Assembly (NCBI GenBank): GCA_964517315.1
Contig: CAZFCJ010000029.1
Coordinates: 1 to 34,356 of the forward strand
Direction: 5' to 3'
DNA from: DASWJQ01 sp964517315
GTDB lineage: Bacteria; Chloroflexota; Anaerolineae; Anaerolineales; E44-bin32
DNA length: 34,356 nucleotides
Position 1 is the stretch's first letter. Every line of letters starts with the position of its first letter. The position numbers and the translations under genes are program-made. Below, piece after piece: positions 1 to 9,775 of the stretch. The notes under the pieces are model-generated. The model saw only the letters and a list, made by a program, of their open reading frames with translations. It was not told where the DNA came from and did not search any database.

Positions 1-122
1 ACGCCATGCTCACCTCGTACCCTTGGCGTCGGATGAATCGGCTGACCCGCCTTCGTTCTCAATTCTCCCATTCCCGATCCGGCGACAGCCAGTTCTGACA
101 TCGGCGAAGGGTTCCCGCTGAC

Positions 123-155
123 CCGAGGGGCCTGGTCGGACCCCAGGCCCCTCGG
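123..155 (-). terminator. Strong GC-rich hairpin downstream of the sulfurtransferase
   Basis: A perfect 13-bp inverted repeat (CCGAGGGGCCTGG and its complement) with a 7-nt loop begins 14 nt past the stop of the minus-strand sulfurtransferase. Its position and strength suggest transcription termination, but no U-tract follows, so it may be factor-assisted or an mRNA-stabilising 3' end. Positions 1-122 show no gene that I can support. Confidence 0.6.
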
Positions 156-168
156 CGACGGTCAACGT

Positions 169-1017
169 CTATCTCTCAATTGGCACGCCGATCAGGCTGC
201 CGTATTCCGTCCACGAGCCGTCGTAGTTGCGCACCTTCGGGATACCAAGCAGGTACTTCAGGACGAACCAGGTATGCGAGGAGCGCTCGCCAATCCGACA
301 GTAGGCGATCACTTCCTTATCGGCCGTGATCCCCTCCGGCTCATAGAGGGCCCGCAGCTCGTCGATCGGCTTGAACGTCCCATCCTCTTGGACGGCTTGG
401 CTCCAGGTGACGTTGCGGGCCCCAGGGATGTGACCGCCTCGCTGGGACCCTTCCTGCGGCAGATTCTCAGGCGCCAACAGTTCGCCGGTGAACTCCGCCG
501 GAGAACGGACGTCGACGAGCTCCCGCCCGTTGGCGCGCACACTCTCAAGGACAAAGTCGCGCAGGGCGCGCACCTCAGGCCTCATGTCGCCTACCTCATA
601 GGTGGTGGGCACAATGTCGGGTGCGTCGGCCGTCAGCGGACGACCCTCGGCGGCCCATTTGGCACGGCCCCCATTGAGCAGCTTCTTCTCCTCGTGGCCG
701 AAATACTCCAGCAGCCAGAAGGCGAAAGCGGCGAACCAGTTGTGATTGTCGCCGTATAGCACTACCGTGGTGTCTTCAGCGATCCCCGAACGGCCCATAA
801 GTTCAGCGAACGCCTGCTTACCGGGTAGATCGCGGACGAGCGTGTCCTGTGTATCGCGCTGCCAATTCCATCCGACGGCACCAGGGATGTGGCCGCTGTC
901 GTACGCCCCCGTATCCACATCCACTTCCACGAAGCGGACGCTCGGGTCGTCAACGCGCTTGGCGGCCCATTCGGTGCCTACCAGCACGCTGGGATGTTCA
1001 TATTCATTCCGTTTCAT
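169..1017 (-). CDS. Tandem-rhodanese thiosulfate/3-mercaptopyruvate-type sulfurtransferase
   Basis: This protein of about 282 residues has two rhodanese domains, the usual length and layout of the SseA/CysA-type sulfurtransferases, which move sulfane sulfur from thiosulfate or mercaptopyruvate to a thiol acceptor. The N-terminal domain (about 10-125) carries the DSGHIPGA motif but no catalytic Cys (YGDNHN stands at the loop). The C-terminal domain (about 150-280) carries GGHIPGARN and the active loop CRIGERS, whose Cys is the persulfide carrier. The final GSWTEYG segment is typical of the family. ATG at 1017 is chosen; a GTG two codons upstream (1023) lies only 4 nt from GGAG, so either start is possible. 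It has no signal peptide and appears monocistronic. It differs from the short rhodanese at 16.4 kb, which has an in-frame UGA in its active loop. Confidence 0.93.
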   Translation of the reverse strand: MKRNEYEHPSVLVGTEWAAKRVDDPSVRFVEVDVDTGAYDSGHIPGAVGWNWQRDTQDTLVRDLPGKQAFAELMGRSGIAEDTTVVLYGDNHNWFAAFAFWLLEYFGHEEKKLLNGGRAKWAAEGRPLTADAPDIVPTTYEVGDMRPEVRALRDFVLESVRANGRELVDVRSPAEFTGELLAPENLPQEGSQRGGHIPGARNVTWSQAVQEDGTFKPIDELRALYEPEGITADKEVIAYCRIGERSSHTWFVLKYLLGIPKVRNYDGSWTEYGSLIGVPIER

Positions 1018-1227
1018 GGTCACGTCTCTCCAGGTCTTGTCTCAGATTCGTTGCTCTACTTGCCTCGCGGGGGTGGGATGACCTCATTTGGAGATGGGAG
1101 TCCCGCGAGGTGACCTCCGGTCGTACCGTTCACTCCCACCGCCGAGGCTTTCTATTCATCCATCACGAGCCTCCTTCGATGTTCACGCGTGGACCGGGCT
1201 CTTCAGCCGCGAACGGCACTCAACGCC

Positions 1228-1404
1228 CTACCCGATCCGGCAGATGAGCGTCTCCCCAGTTAGCCCCGAGATGAGCGCCCTGTCACCGCCAGGCGGTAGG
1301 CGTGTCGTTTCACCGGCCTGCAGAATGTAGTCGCGCCCGCCGACCGCCAGCCACGCGCCTCTGGAGATCACCGTCACGGTTTGACCTGCTGGGCGAAGGC
1401 TCAG
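1228..1404 (-). pseudogene. Possible small DUF2917-like ORF or remnant
   Basis: On the minus strand a short open frame, entered after a TAA near 1407 and ending with TAG at 1228-1230, reads like a DUF2917-type beta-rich domain (segments GAWLAVGG, DYILQAGET, RLPPGGDRALISGL). There is no ATG; a GTG at 1377 would give 49 residues, and a CTG near 1404 a few more. Because the usual N-terminal part is missing it is probably a remnant. The rest of 1024-1700 holds no gene that I can support. Confidence 0.25.
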
Positions 1405-1700
1405 AAGTTAGCCTTGATCGACACGCCGGATACCTTTGGCTCGCGCAGCCCCGCGCCCGAGACCTTCGAGTGCCAATGGGCGTTCTCCGATCAGTCTTGC
1501 AAACAGTCCAGCAACTTTCTGTGTCACCATCGCTCCGGCTCCATTCTCCAGTGTTTCCAGCACATCCCCAGCGTGCCAAAAGGTGCGTTTACGAAGCGTT
1601 CCAGAGCGCGTTTCCGAGTGCGTTTCTCGCCCGAATCGCGCCGAATCAGAAGGGATGGGCTATTTCCGCCCTTCTTGTGGTGGATTTGACGAGTCGGGAC

Positions 1701-4700
1701 TTACTTCTTGAGGGCTTGCTTGGCGAGGGAAATTGCGTCGGCTTCGTTCATGTCGCGGCCCTGGTTCCAAGGCTTCGCGAACTGTCTCTCATCCAAGGCT
1801 CCACGAAGGCTGCTGATGGCGTCATCGATGGCCAGGCGATTGGCCGGCCAGAGTTCAACACCGAGAGACTGCCTCAGTGACTGCGCTGCGGCGAAGAGCG
1901 CCGCCGCCTGCCCGTGCTGGCCCCTGGTCGCGATCACGGCCGCCAGCCCGGTAAGGGCTTCAGCCACGCCTTTTCGGTCCTCCAGCTCTTGGGAGAGCCT
2001 CATACTGTCCTCGAAGAATGCAGCGCTCCGCTCGGTCTCGCCATTGCGGAGCGCGACATAGCCCAGATTATGCAGCGCACTGATCATGTGCGCTGGGTAC
2101 TCAATCCGTTCGGCCAGGGCCAGACTCTCGCTGTACAGACCCTCGGCCAGTTCGTACTCCCCTTCACATCGCGCCAGATCGCCCAGGCGATTGAGCGTGC
2201 GGGCGATCCCATCCTGGAAGCCCGCCTCCTTGTAGATTGCCAGGTTCTCCTCGAAGTAGGATCGGGCTGTGGCGTAATCCTGCTGTAGGTAGGCCGCCAG
2301 GCCGAGATCCCCACCCAAAGTGGCGATACCGATGGCATCCTGGTGCTCGCGAAAGGCTGATAGGCTTCGCTGGAAGTGACGTTGTGCCGACTGATGCTCA
2401 CCCTGATCAAGGGCGACGTGGCCGAGAATGTGAACGAGATCCGCCTCGGCCTGGACGTCCCCGACTTCCTGGGCCAGCGCTTGACCTTCCTCGAGGATCT
2501 GCCGGGCCCGCGCGTAGTGACCTTGCCGCCAAGCCAGGCGTCCGCGAACCCTCAACGCCAGCAATTGGTCCTCCCGGTGGCCATGGCGTTCGCAAATTGC
2601 GATGCTTTCCTCGGCAACGGTCTCGGCCCCGCTGTAGTCTCCCTGGCCGTAGAGCAGAAAGCTGTAGGTCGCCAAGGCAGCTGCACGAAGTTCATCTAGA
2701 TCCGTCCTGTTTGCCATCGCGAGCGTCCGCTCCATCCACTCTCGGCCCTCCACAAAGCGGTCGCTGCGCATCCAGAACTTGCTCAGATCGACTACATGTC
2801 GCAGCGCCAGCTCGACTGTGCCATTCTCCAGCATCCAAGGCAGCGCGGCGCGGAAGTTGTCAAGCTCTCTCTCGAGCCTCCGCAACCAGCGGAATTGCGC
2901 CGGTCCCTGAAGTTGTTCCGCCCCCCGTCGGGCCAGATCGCTGAAATAGCGGACATGGCGCTGGCGGACGATCGTCTCCTCCTGCGATTCTGTCAGCAGT
3001 TCACTTGCGTACTGGCGCACGGTCTCGAGCATGGAATAGCGTGAGCCCTCGCTACTCAGATCGGCGTTTACGAGCGACTTGTCGATGAGCCGGGCGAGGC
3101 CCTCGAGAACGTCCTCGACGCGCAGGAGCGCGGAGTCCGCGTTCTCCCCACGCTCTGCAGAGGGGGCGTCGGTCACAACGTTCTCAGCGGCCTCAAGCGT
3201 CCAGCTTCCGGGGAAGGCCGCAAGGCGTCGGAAGATCGCTTGCTCCTTTTCCGCCAGCAGATCGTGGCTCCAGTCCATCGCTCCTTTCATCGTTTGGTGC
3301 CGATCGGGGGCCGCCGGGCTGCCGCCGGCAAGGACCTGGAAGGAGTCCTCCAAGTGCACAAGGAGTTCCTGGGGTGTAAGCGCTCGGGTCCGGGCGGCGG
3401 CAAGTTCGATCGCCAGTGGCAAGCCGTCCAGCCGCCGGCACACTTTGGCAACGGCTACGGCGTTCTCGCGGTTGAGGCGGAATGCCGGCAGGGCAGAGGT
3501 GGCGCGCTCGACGAAAAGCGCCACCGCCTCTGAATCTGCAATTTTGGCGAACTCGGCCGAACCGCCCGGGGGAAGGGAGAGCGGCGGGATTTGATGCACG
3601 GTTTCACCCGGCACATTGAGCCGTTCCCGGATGGTGGCGAGAACCACCAGTCCGGCGCTGCTGCCCAGGAGCGCGCCGACCAGCCGCCGGCTGGCGGCCA
3701 GGATGTGCTCACAGTTGTCCAGCAGCAACAACAGTCGCTTGCGTCGAAGGTGATCCAACAACAAATCGTTTATTGATTTGTCGGCCCGTTCGCGGACCGT
3801 CAGGACGGATGCCACCGCGTCCGGGAGGTGCGCTGGGTCGGAGATAGCGCTTAGATCAACTCGCCAGACTCCGTCTTCCATATTCGGCTCAGATTTGCGG
3901 GCGAGTTCCACCGCCAGCCGGCTTTTGCCGGAGCCCCCGGGACCCGTCAGACTCAGGAGACGCGTGTGGCTCAGGAGCTGATCCAGCTCTTCTAGCTGTG
4001 CCTTGCGGCCGATGAAGCTGCTGAGCGGAACGGGCAAGTTGTGGCGTAAGCGCCTCGCCGGCGGCGGTGATGGCACTTCCGCCGCTTCGGAGCGACGGAT
4101 GCGCGCATACGCCTCCTGGGTCTCCGAGCTCACCTCGACGCCCAGCTCGCGCTCCAACAACTCGGAACAAGTCTGGAATACGCTCAGCGCGCCGGCGCGG
4201 TCGCCAAGAAGATGGTGCAGACGCATCAGCCGCCGATAGGTCGCCTCGTTGAAGGGATCGTTCTGTAGCAACCGGCGACAGTAAGCGATCGCGGTGCGGA
4301 ATTCACGCTGCTCCTCCAGTTGGGTCACTAACAAATCGAGCGCACCCTGGTAGGTCTGGACGAGGCGCGCGCGGATGTCGAAGATCCAGTCCTCGTAATG
4401 GCCGGGGAGCAGCTCCCCCTTATAGAGCTCGACAGCCCGCTGCAACGCTTCGAGCGTCGTGGCCTCGGCCGCAGCCTGCTCGAAGTCAACCACATCGACG
4501 GAAGTGTTTTCTTCCTCAACCCAGGTGATCGTTTCTCTGTCGGCCTGAAGGTAGCGGTCGGGCTCGGGTAGGGCGCGGCGCAGCGCATGCAGCAGCCCGC
4601 GCAGATTGGTGCGGGACTGGCCCTCCGTCGAGTCTGGCCAGAAGAGGAACGCCAACTTGCGGCGGGATATTGCCCGGCCTTGGTGGAGAAGCAAGTACGC

Positions 4701-4793
4701 GAGGAACGCTTGAAGCCGGTTAGAGCGGAAGTCAGTTAGGGCCTCATCGTCGAAGCGTGCTTCAAAGCCGCCCAGGAGTTGGAAGTGGAGCAC
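1701..4793 (-). CDS. AfsR/SARP-like regulator: winged helix, BTAD, NB-ARC-like ATPase, TPR
   Basis: This 1030-residue cytoplasmic regulator has an OmpR-like winged-helix DNA-binding region (about 1-95) followed by a bacterial transcriptional activator domain (about 97-235, with VELYKGELLPGHYEDW and the typical ending ELGVEVSSET). A STAND-type ATPase follows: FIGRKAQLEEL at about 260, Walker A GPGGSGKS (284-291) and Walker B LLLLLDNCEHIL (about 354-365). The LPLAIELAAARTRAL motif comes next, and the C-terminal 400 residues are TPR repeats (LAYSFLLYGQGDYSGA-like units). Such proteins are thought to be signal-gated transcription activators. The start is a GTG with only a weak upstream AGGCG. It is divergent from the LuxR-type regulator at 5.3 kb. 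The ligand and targets cannot be read from the sequence. Confidence 0.9.
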   Translation of the reverse strand: MLHFQLLGGFEARFDDEALTDFRSNRLQAFLAYLLLHQGRAISRRKLAFLFWPDSTEGQSRTNLRGLLHALRRALPEPDRYLQADRETITWVEEENTSVDVVDFEQAAAEATTLEALQRAVELYKGELLPGHYEDWIFDIRARLVQTYQGALDLLVTQLEEQREFRTAIAYCRRLLQNDPFNEATYRRLMRLHHLLGDRAGALSVFQTCSELLERELGVEVSSETQEAYARIRRSEAAEVPSPPPARRLRHNLPVPLSSFIGRKAQLEELDQLLSHTRLLSLTGPGGSGKSRLAVELARKSEPNMEDGVWRVDLSAISDPAHLPDAVASVLTVRERADKSINDLLLDHLRRKRLLLLLDNCEHILAASRRLVGALLGSSAGLVVLATIRERLNVPGETVHQIPPLSLPPGGSAEFAKIADSEAVALFVERATSALPAFRLNRENAVAVAKVCRRLDGLPLAIELAAARTRALTPQELLVHLEDSFQVLAGGSPAAPDRHQTMKGAMDWSHDLLAEKEQAIFRRLAAFPGSWTLEAAENVVTDAPSAERGENADSALLRVEDVLEGLARLIDKSLVNADLSSEGSRYSMLETVRQYASELLTESQEETIVRQRHVRYFSDLARRGAEQLQGPAQFRWLRRLERELDNFRAALPWMLENGTVELALRHVVDLSKFWMRSDRFVEGREWMERTLAMANRTDLDELRAAALATYSFLLYGQGDYSGAETVAEESIAICERHGHREDQLLALRVRGRLAWRQGHYARARQILEEGQALAQEVGDVQAEADLVHILGHVALDQGEHQSAQRHFQRSLSAFREHQDAIGIATLGGDLGLAAYLQQDYATARSYFEENLAIYKEAGFQDGIARTLNRLGDLARCEGEYELAEGLYSESLALAERIEYPAHMISALHNLGYVALRNGETERSAAFFEDSMRLSQELEDRKGVAEALTGLAAVIATRGQHGQAAALFAAAQSLRQSLGVELWPANRLAIDDAISSLRGALDERQFAKPWNQGRDMNEADAISLAKQALKK

Positions 4794-5302
4794 CGTTTCG
4801 CCTTTGGAAGTGGTCCGGGCCGCCTGGCTTCAGCGGCTAGCTCACCCTATCGTACAACGAAGCTCCGATCTGCCAAACCGTCGGAGTGGCTCCGTAGGCA
4901 CGCACCAAAAATCTCCAATGAACAGCCCGGTTTGCCGTGTCGTATCCCCTCCCACTGTGCGTGCGCTGGTCTCATGCTTCGCGTTGAAGTCGTCGCCGCC
5001 TTGCCCGAAGGCGATCATGAAGTCCGGGACCGTCGGCATCTCAACCGCCCACAGGAAGCCACGGGGCCCTCCGTTCCCGATGCCAGACGCAGCCTTGCAA
5101 CGGCAGCCGCGGGCTGTCCATCGCCGTCGGAGACCCAGGTCGGGTCTCAAGGGCCTATAATTGACAGCATCAGGAGCCATCGATGCCTAACATATTCCCA
5201 CCCAAGAAAGGGCGCTCACGGGACCGGCCCCTGTCATTCGTAAGGTTCCCACCTCGAGTCAGTCGTCAGGGTCGATCAGCCTCCGGATTACCTTGAACTC
5301 CA
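4794..5302. other. Intergenic region between divergent large regulators
   Basis: About 510 nt separate two divergently oriented regulators, so promoters for both probably lie here. A TATAAT hexamer is present at 5156-5161 on the plus strand without a convincing -35. AGGAG at 5172 precedes an ATG at 5183 that opens a 37-codon frame ending in TGA at 5294, in the same frame as the regulator at 5303. I see no conserved protein elsewhere in the interval. Confidence 0.4.
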
Positions 5303-7873
5303 ATGGAGCACTTGGAAGCTTTGGAAGCAGGTTCAGCGTCCTCTTTCGTTGGCCGAGAGAAAGAAATCAGCGAAATCACCAACCTGCTGGTCAATCCCGA
5401 GTGCCGGCTTTTGTCGTTAATCGGCTCCGGCGGTATCGGCAAGACGCGGCTCGCTCGACAGGCAGCCGGGCAGGTAGAAGCGGATTTCCCTCACGGAATA
5501 CATTTCGTCGCCCTGCAGGCCGCCACATCCCCCTCTGAACTCATTAGCGCGGTCGCCGATGTAGTCGGCTCCACCCCAAGCACCCAGCCTGAAGCAGATC
5601 TCCAGCTGTTTAACTACCTTCAGGGAAAGAAACTGATGCTCCTGCTCGACAATTTCGAGCAGCTGGTGCCCGTCGGAGGCGCCGAGATACCGGCGAGCAT
5701 TTTGCTGGAAGCCCCCGAAGTCAAAATCATGGTCACCTCCCGCCGAGCGCTGAAGCTCCAGCAGGAGTGGCGCTATCCCGTCATGGGTCTGCCCGTGCCA
5801 GAGGAGGCGCATGTACAGGTTCCTCGTTCCTACCCTTCGGTGGAACTCTTTCTGGATCGGGCCCGGCGCGTCCGGCCGGATTTCTCTTTGGACGAAGAGC
5901 TCGCTGGAGTGGTCCGCGTATGTCAGTTGACGGAGGGCTTCCCCTTGGCCCTGGAACTTGCCGCCTCCTGGGTACAAGCTCTCAGCTGCGGCGCGATCGC
6001 CGATGAAATTGAAGGAAACCTGGAATTCTTGGCCACGAATCTGCAGAACGTCCCTGACCGCCACCGCACCATGAAGGCCGTCTTCGCACATTCCTGGGAG
6101 CTGATGAGCGAGCGCGAACGGGGCGTCTTCCGCCGCCTGTCCGTTTTCTGCGGCGGCTTTGACCGGCAGGCGGCGCAGGCTGTTGCTGATGCCGGTCCCT
6201 CCGACCTGACGGCGCTGATTGATCAGTCCCTGCTGCGGCGTGAATCCAACGGCCGCTATCGGATGCATGAACTGCTGCGGCAGTATGGAAACGAGAAACT
6301 GCACGGCGGTGAGAAAGAAGCCGCGCGCACGCAGGCCCGCCACAGTGCCCATTACGCGACCTTTCTCGAAGACCGGCTGGGGGACCTCCACGCTGGGGAC
6401 CAACGTAAGGCCTTGGGGGCGATCAGCGCGGAACTGGAGAACGTCCGAACTTCCTGGCGCTGGGCGGTTGCTCAGGCCGATGTGGAGGGGCTGAACAGGG
6501 CGGCCACCGCCTACTATCTGTACTGTCAGATGCGAAGCCGCTACCGAGAAGGCGTTCAAGCGTTCGAGCAGGCCGCTACGATCATCTCGGACCTGACGCG
6601 CAGCGAGCAGCGGGACCGCACGCTGGTACGCTTACACAATCACGCGGGCTGGCTTTGGATCCGCATGGGCGAATTCGAGCGCGCCAAGGCAGCGTTGGAA
6701 CGCTGCCAGGAACTTTACACTCAGCCCGATCTGGAACCGCCAGCCGTCATGGGCGGCGATCCTCGCTCTCCGCTGGCGATCATCGCCGCAATTCAGGGGG
6801 ATCCCGAACGGGCCGCCGCCCTGGGGGAGGCAGTTCGGCTCGAAGCGGAAGACCGCGAGGATCCGCACAATCTGCCGTTCGCATTCTACGTCCTCATCGT
6901 GGCCGAATTGGCCCGGGGCAATTACAAGGCGGCCCGTGATCACGCCGAGCGGGCGTGCCATCTGGCGAGCAGAATCGGAAACCAGTGGTTCTTGGCCTAC
7001 CCCATGAACGAATGGGGCCACGTCGAGCGGGCGCTCGGCAACTATGATCAGGCCCAAAGTCACTACCAGGCCAGCTACGCGATCAAAGAATCCTTTGATG
7101 ATGCGCAGGGTATGGCAGTGGCCCTCAACCATCTTGGCGAGCTCGCGCTCAGACGGGAAGAGCCCGCAGAAGCCCGCGCCCGCTTCTTGGAAAGCCGCGA
7201 TATCTACCAGGATATCAACGACCCTGGTGGAATGGCTACTTCCTTGAAAGGCTTAGGACGCGCCGCGGTTGCGGCACAAGACATCCCCAGGGCATGCCAG
7301 CACTATCTGCAGGCTTTGAAGATCGCGAGCGAAATTGAGTTCACCTCCCTGATCCTCCGGCTGTTCACCGAGGTGGACACTTTACTGGACCAGAGGCATG
7401 CCGAGTCACTGAACGTGGCGCTCCTGGCCCTGGTAGTTGAGCATCCAGCGAGCGATCATGAGACAAGGTCAGAAGCGGCGCGTCGCCTCGAGCGCCAAGA
7501 ATCACACTTGGCTGAAGACACCTTCGACCGAGCCAGGGCTCGGGGCAAGGGGTGGGATCTCGAGCAGGCGGCCATGGCATTGAAATCGAAACTTACCACT
7601 CCTGCCGAGGATCCATCGAAGGCGACCGCCCACTTTGTCGAAGACCAGCCCCTGATCGAACCCCTTACCCAACGGGAATTGGAGGTGCTTGGGCTACTGG
7701 CGAAAGGGTACACTAATCCGCAGATCGCGGAGGAACTGGTGATCGCGCTGGGTACGGTCAAATGGTATGCAAGCGAGATTTACGGCAAGCTCGGTGTCAG
7801 CAACCGCACCCAAGCCGCCCACCGGGCGCACGAACTGGATCTGCTCCCCCCGAACGGAGGACAGGGCTCCTGA
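5303..7873 (+). CDS. ATPase-TPR regulator with C-terminal LuxR helix-turn-helix
   Basis: This 856-residue regulator starts almost directly at the ATPase: FVGREKEI (15-22), Walker A GSGGIGKT (41-48) and Walker B LMLLLDNFEQL (111-121). These are followed by the GFPLALELAASW motif and the helical RHRTMKAVFAHSWELM segment common in this family. Residues of about 350-720 are TPR-like. The last 60 residues are a LuxR/GerE helix-turn-helix (LTQRELEVLGLLAKGYTNPQIAEEL, then KWYASEIYGKLGV), which binds DNA. It is a LAL/MalT-like signal-gated activator of unknown ligand. ATG 5303 has no obvious ribosome binding site. An in-frame TGA lies 9 nt upstream, and beyond it is an RBS-led 37-codon frame, so the true 5' end is uncertain. 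Confidence 0.88.
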   Translation: MEHLEALEAGSASSFVGREKEISEITNLLVNPECRLLSLIGSGGIGKTRLARQAAGQVEADFPHGIHFVALQAATSPSELISAVADVVGSTPSTQPEADLQLFNYLQGKKLMLLLDNFEQLVPVGGAEIPASILLEAPEVKIMVTSRRALKLQQEWRYPVMGLPVPEEAHVQVPRSYPSVELFLDRARRVRPDFSLDEELAGVVRVCQLTEGFPLALELAASWVQALSCGAIADEIEGNLEFLATNLQNVPDRHRTMKAVFAHSWELMSERERGVFRRLSVFCGGFDRQAAQAVADAGPSDLTALIDQSLLRRESNGRYRMHELLRQYGNEKLHGGEKEAARTQARHSAHYATFLEDRLGDLHAGDQRKALGAISAELENVRTSWRWAVAQADVEGLNRAATAYYLYCQMRSRYREGVQAFEQAATIISDLTRSEQRDRTLVRLHNHAGWLWIRMGEFERAKAALERCQELYTQPDLEPPAVMGGDPRSPLAIIAAIQGDPERAAALGEAVRLEAEDREDPHNLPFAFYVLIVAELARGNYKAARDHAERACHLASRIGNQWFLAYPMNEWGHVERALGNYDQAQSHYQASYAIKESFDDAQGMAVALNHLGELALRREEPAEARARFLESRDIYQDINDPGGMATSLKGLGRAAVAAQDIPRACQHYLQALKIASEIEFTSLILRLFTEVDTLLDQRHAESLNVALLALVVEHPASDHETRSEAARRLERQESHLAEDTFDRARARGKGWDLEQAAMALKSKLTTPAEDPSKATAHFVEDQPLIEPLTQRELEVLGLLAKGYTNPQIAEELVIALGTVKWYASEIYGKLGVSNRTQAAHRAHELDLLPPNGGQGS

Positions 7874-8024
7874 GCTTACGTACCCTGGGGCCAATACGGC
7901 CCGTTCGTGACAACCCTCCATCCGCCCAACCCATCCCCCAACCCCCTCGATCAGAGGGTCAGAATTTCGCTCCGATCCCCTAAAGTGATGTCGTCCAAGG
8001 CGGATAGGACTGCAGGAAAGGGAA

Positions 8025-9461
8025 ATGGAGATGTTAAAAATCCGAGCGAACGATCAGGTTCAGGAGAAAGAGCGAGTTCTCGAGACCGAAACCGTCCAAG
8101 CCTTCGCCGACGATTTCCAAGGCGAGCTGCTTCAACCTGGGGAGGAGGGGTATGACGAGGCCAGGTCCATTTGGAACGCCATGATCCAGAAGCAACCGGC
8201 AGCCATCGCCCGCTGCACCGGCACGGCCGACGTGGTCGCCGCGGTCAACTTCGCCCGCTCGCACAATCTGCTGCTTTCGGTGCGGGGCGGCGGCCACAAC
8301 GTCGCCGGGCACGCCACTTGCGACCGAGGGCTGATGGTCGACCTGTCACAAATGAAGGATGTAACGGTGAATCCTCGCCGCCGCACGGCCCGGGCACGCC
8401 CTGGCGCCGACTTAGGTGACCTGGATCGCGAGACCCAGCTCCACGGTCTAGCGACCCCCACCGGCATTGTGTCCAAGACCGGCCTGGCGGGGCTGACGCT
8501 GGGCGGGGGCTTCGGCTGGCTGACCCGCAAGTACGGCTTCACCTGCGACAATTTGATCTCGGCCGAGGTGGTCACCGCGGAGGGGGAGGTCGTTTGGGCC
8601 AGCGAAGAACAAAACGCGGACCTTTTTTGGGGCCTCCGCGGCGGGGGCGGCAATTTTGGCATCGTGACCTCATTCGAGTACCAGCTGCATCCTGTCGGGC
8701 CTACCGTGCTGGCCGGGCTGCTCCTGCACTCACTGGAGAACGCCGGCCGCGCCCTGCGCTTCTACCGGGATTTTGCCTCCGAGGCCCCGGATGAGTTGGG
8801 ATCATTGGCCGTGTTCCGCCTCGCGCCCTCGGCCCCATTTGTGCCGGATGATCAGGTCGGCGAACCTGTCCTTGGCCTGCTCGTTTGCTACGCAGGGGAT
8901 ATTGATGAGGGACGACGCCTGCTGCGGCCGCTCAGGGAGTTCGGACCACCACTGGCAGATCTCATCGAGCCCAAGTCCTACGTGGAGCTCCAGGCGATGC
9001 TGGACCAGGGCCAGCCGGAGGGCAAGCGGTACTACTCGAAATCCGAGTATCTGGCCGGATTGAGCGATCAGGCGATTGACGCCATCGTCAAGTACGGGGC
9101 CGACATGACTTCACCGCTGGGGAGATTGGCCGTTATGCAGCTGGGAGGCGCGGCAAGTCGAATAGACGAGATGGCCATGGCCGCCAGCCACCGCGATGCC
9201 GGCTACGTTGTGGCCATCAACAACGGTTGGGAAGATTCGACTGACAGCGAAGTTCAGATCGAGTGGACCCGTGAAGCATGGAGTGCGATCCGGCCTTTTT
9301 CCACCGGCACTTACGTCAACTTCGTCAGCGCCCAAGACGACCAGGAGCGGGTCAAGGCCGCGTACGGCGAAGAAAAGTACGCACGCCTCGTGGAAATCAA
9401 GAACGAGTACGATCCGGACAATTTTTTCAGGATCAATCAAAACATTGAGCCGAGTGGATGA
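8025..9461 (+). CDS. FAD-linked oxidase, berberine-bridge (BBE) type
   Basis: This 478-residue oxidoreductase has an N-terminal FAD_binding_4 domain (PCMH fold, about 55-225) and a C-terminal BBE segment (YDPDNFFRINQNI, 462-474). RGGGHNVAG (87-95) contains the His expected to hold FAD through an 8-alpha-histidyl bond. In bicovalent members a Cys follows in the GxC...GGGYG loop; here that position is Val (GIVSKTG before LGGGFGWL, about 147-165), so flavin attachment should be through His only. The substrate is unknown; relatives oxidise sugars or secondary alcohols and amines. ATG 8025 is preceded by AGGAAAGGGAA. No signal peptide is visible. It follows the LuxR-type regulator on the same strand after about 150 nt, so it could be a target, but nothing in the sequence proves this. 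Confidence 0.92.
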   Translation: MEMLKIRANDQVQEKERVLETETVQAFADDFQGELLQPGEEGYDEARSIWNAMIQKQPAAIARCTGTADVVAAVNFARSHNLLLSVRGGGHNVAGHATCDRGLMVDLSQMKDVTVNPRRRTARARPGADLGDLDRETQLHGLATPTGIVSKTGLAGLTLGGGFGWLTRKYGFTCDNLISAEVVTAEGEVVWASEEQNADLFWGLRGGGGNFGIVTSFEYQLHPVGPTVLAGLLLHSLENAGRALRFYRDFASEAPDELGSLAVFRLAPSAPFVPDDQVGEPVLGLLVCYAGDIDEGRRLLRPLREFGPPLADLIEPKSYVELQAMLDQGQPEGKRYYSKSEYLAGLSDQAIDAIVKYGADMTSPLGRLAVMQLGGAASRIDEMAMAASHRDAGYVVAINNGWEDSTDSEVQIEWTREAWSAIRPFSTGTYVNFVSAQDDQERVKAAYGEEKYARLVEIKNEYDPDNFFRINQNIEPSG

Positions 9462-9775
9462 TGGCGGGCCGCTGATGAGTTGAATGGCTTCTGGGCAGAG
9501 CGCCCCGGACCAGGTTCACACTGGCATGCCCCGGCGGCGCCTTCTTCGAGCGAGGAAGCGGGGGTCGGATCGGCCCTGTCCTGAGGCTGTTCGGGGATCG
9601 TCGACGCTCCCGTCGAAGAAAACCGGCGACCTTCAGGTTACGCAGTGGCGCGCCTCCAGGCGCGGTCTGAGTTCTCCTCTTGTTAAGGATCGTAACGTCG
9701 CGTTGCGGCTTACATTTATCGACCGGAGCGGGCGCCGGCCTGCTCTTGCCAGCAGCCGGGTCTTCCGACAGAGCG
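9462..9775. other. Intergenic region between convergent genes
   Basis: This interval lies between the convergent FAD oxidase and methyltransferase genes. It contains one copy of the dispersed repeat described at 9622-9672. I see no gene and no clear U-tract terminator in the remainder. Confidence 0.4.
9622..9672 (-). repeat. Dispersed ~50-bp repeat, copy 1
   Basis: Read on the minus strand this segment is about 84% identical to 15881-15931 and more distantly similar to 27276-27330. It contains a small palindrome (GCGCCT-GG-AGGCGC) and an open frame reading TAPGGAPLRNLKVAG. It lies about 100 nt downstream of the methyltransferase stop, in the same orientation. All three copies point the same way and lie outside genes. 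Confidence 0.55.

Noticed and set aside
5417..6559. Long minus-strand ORF (380 codons)
   Set aside because: Antisense shadow of the LuxR-type regulator's ATPase region; no domain or RBS.
9622..9672. Integron attC-like site (GTTACGC-type core)
   Set aside because: Only a partial core match, no second core or integrase gene, and other copies lack the motif.
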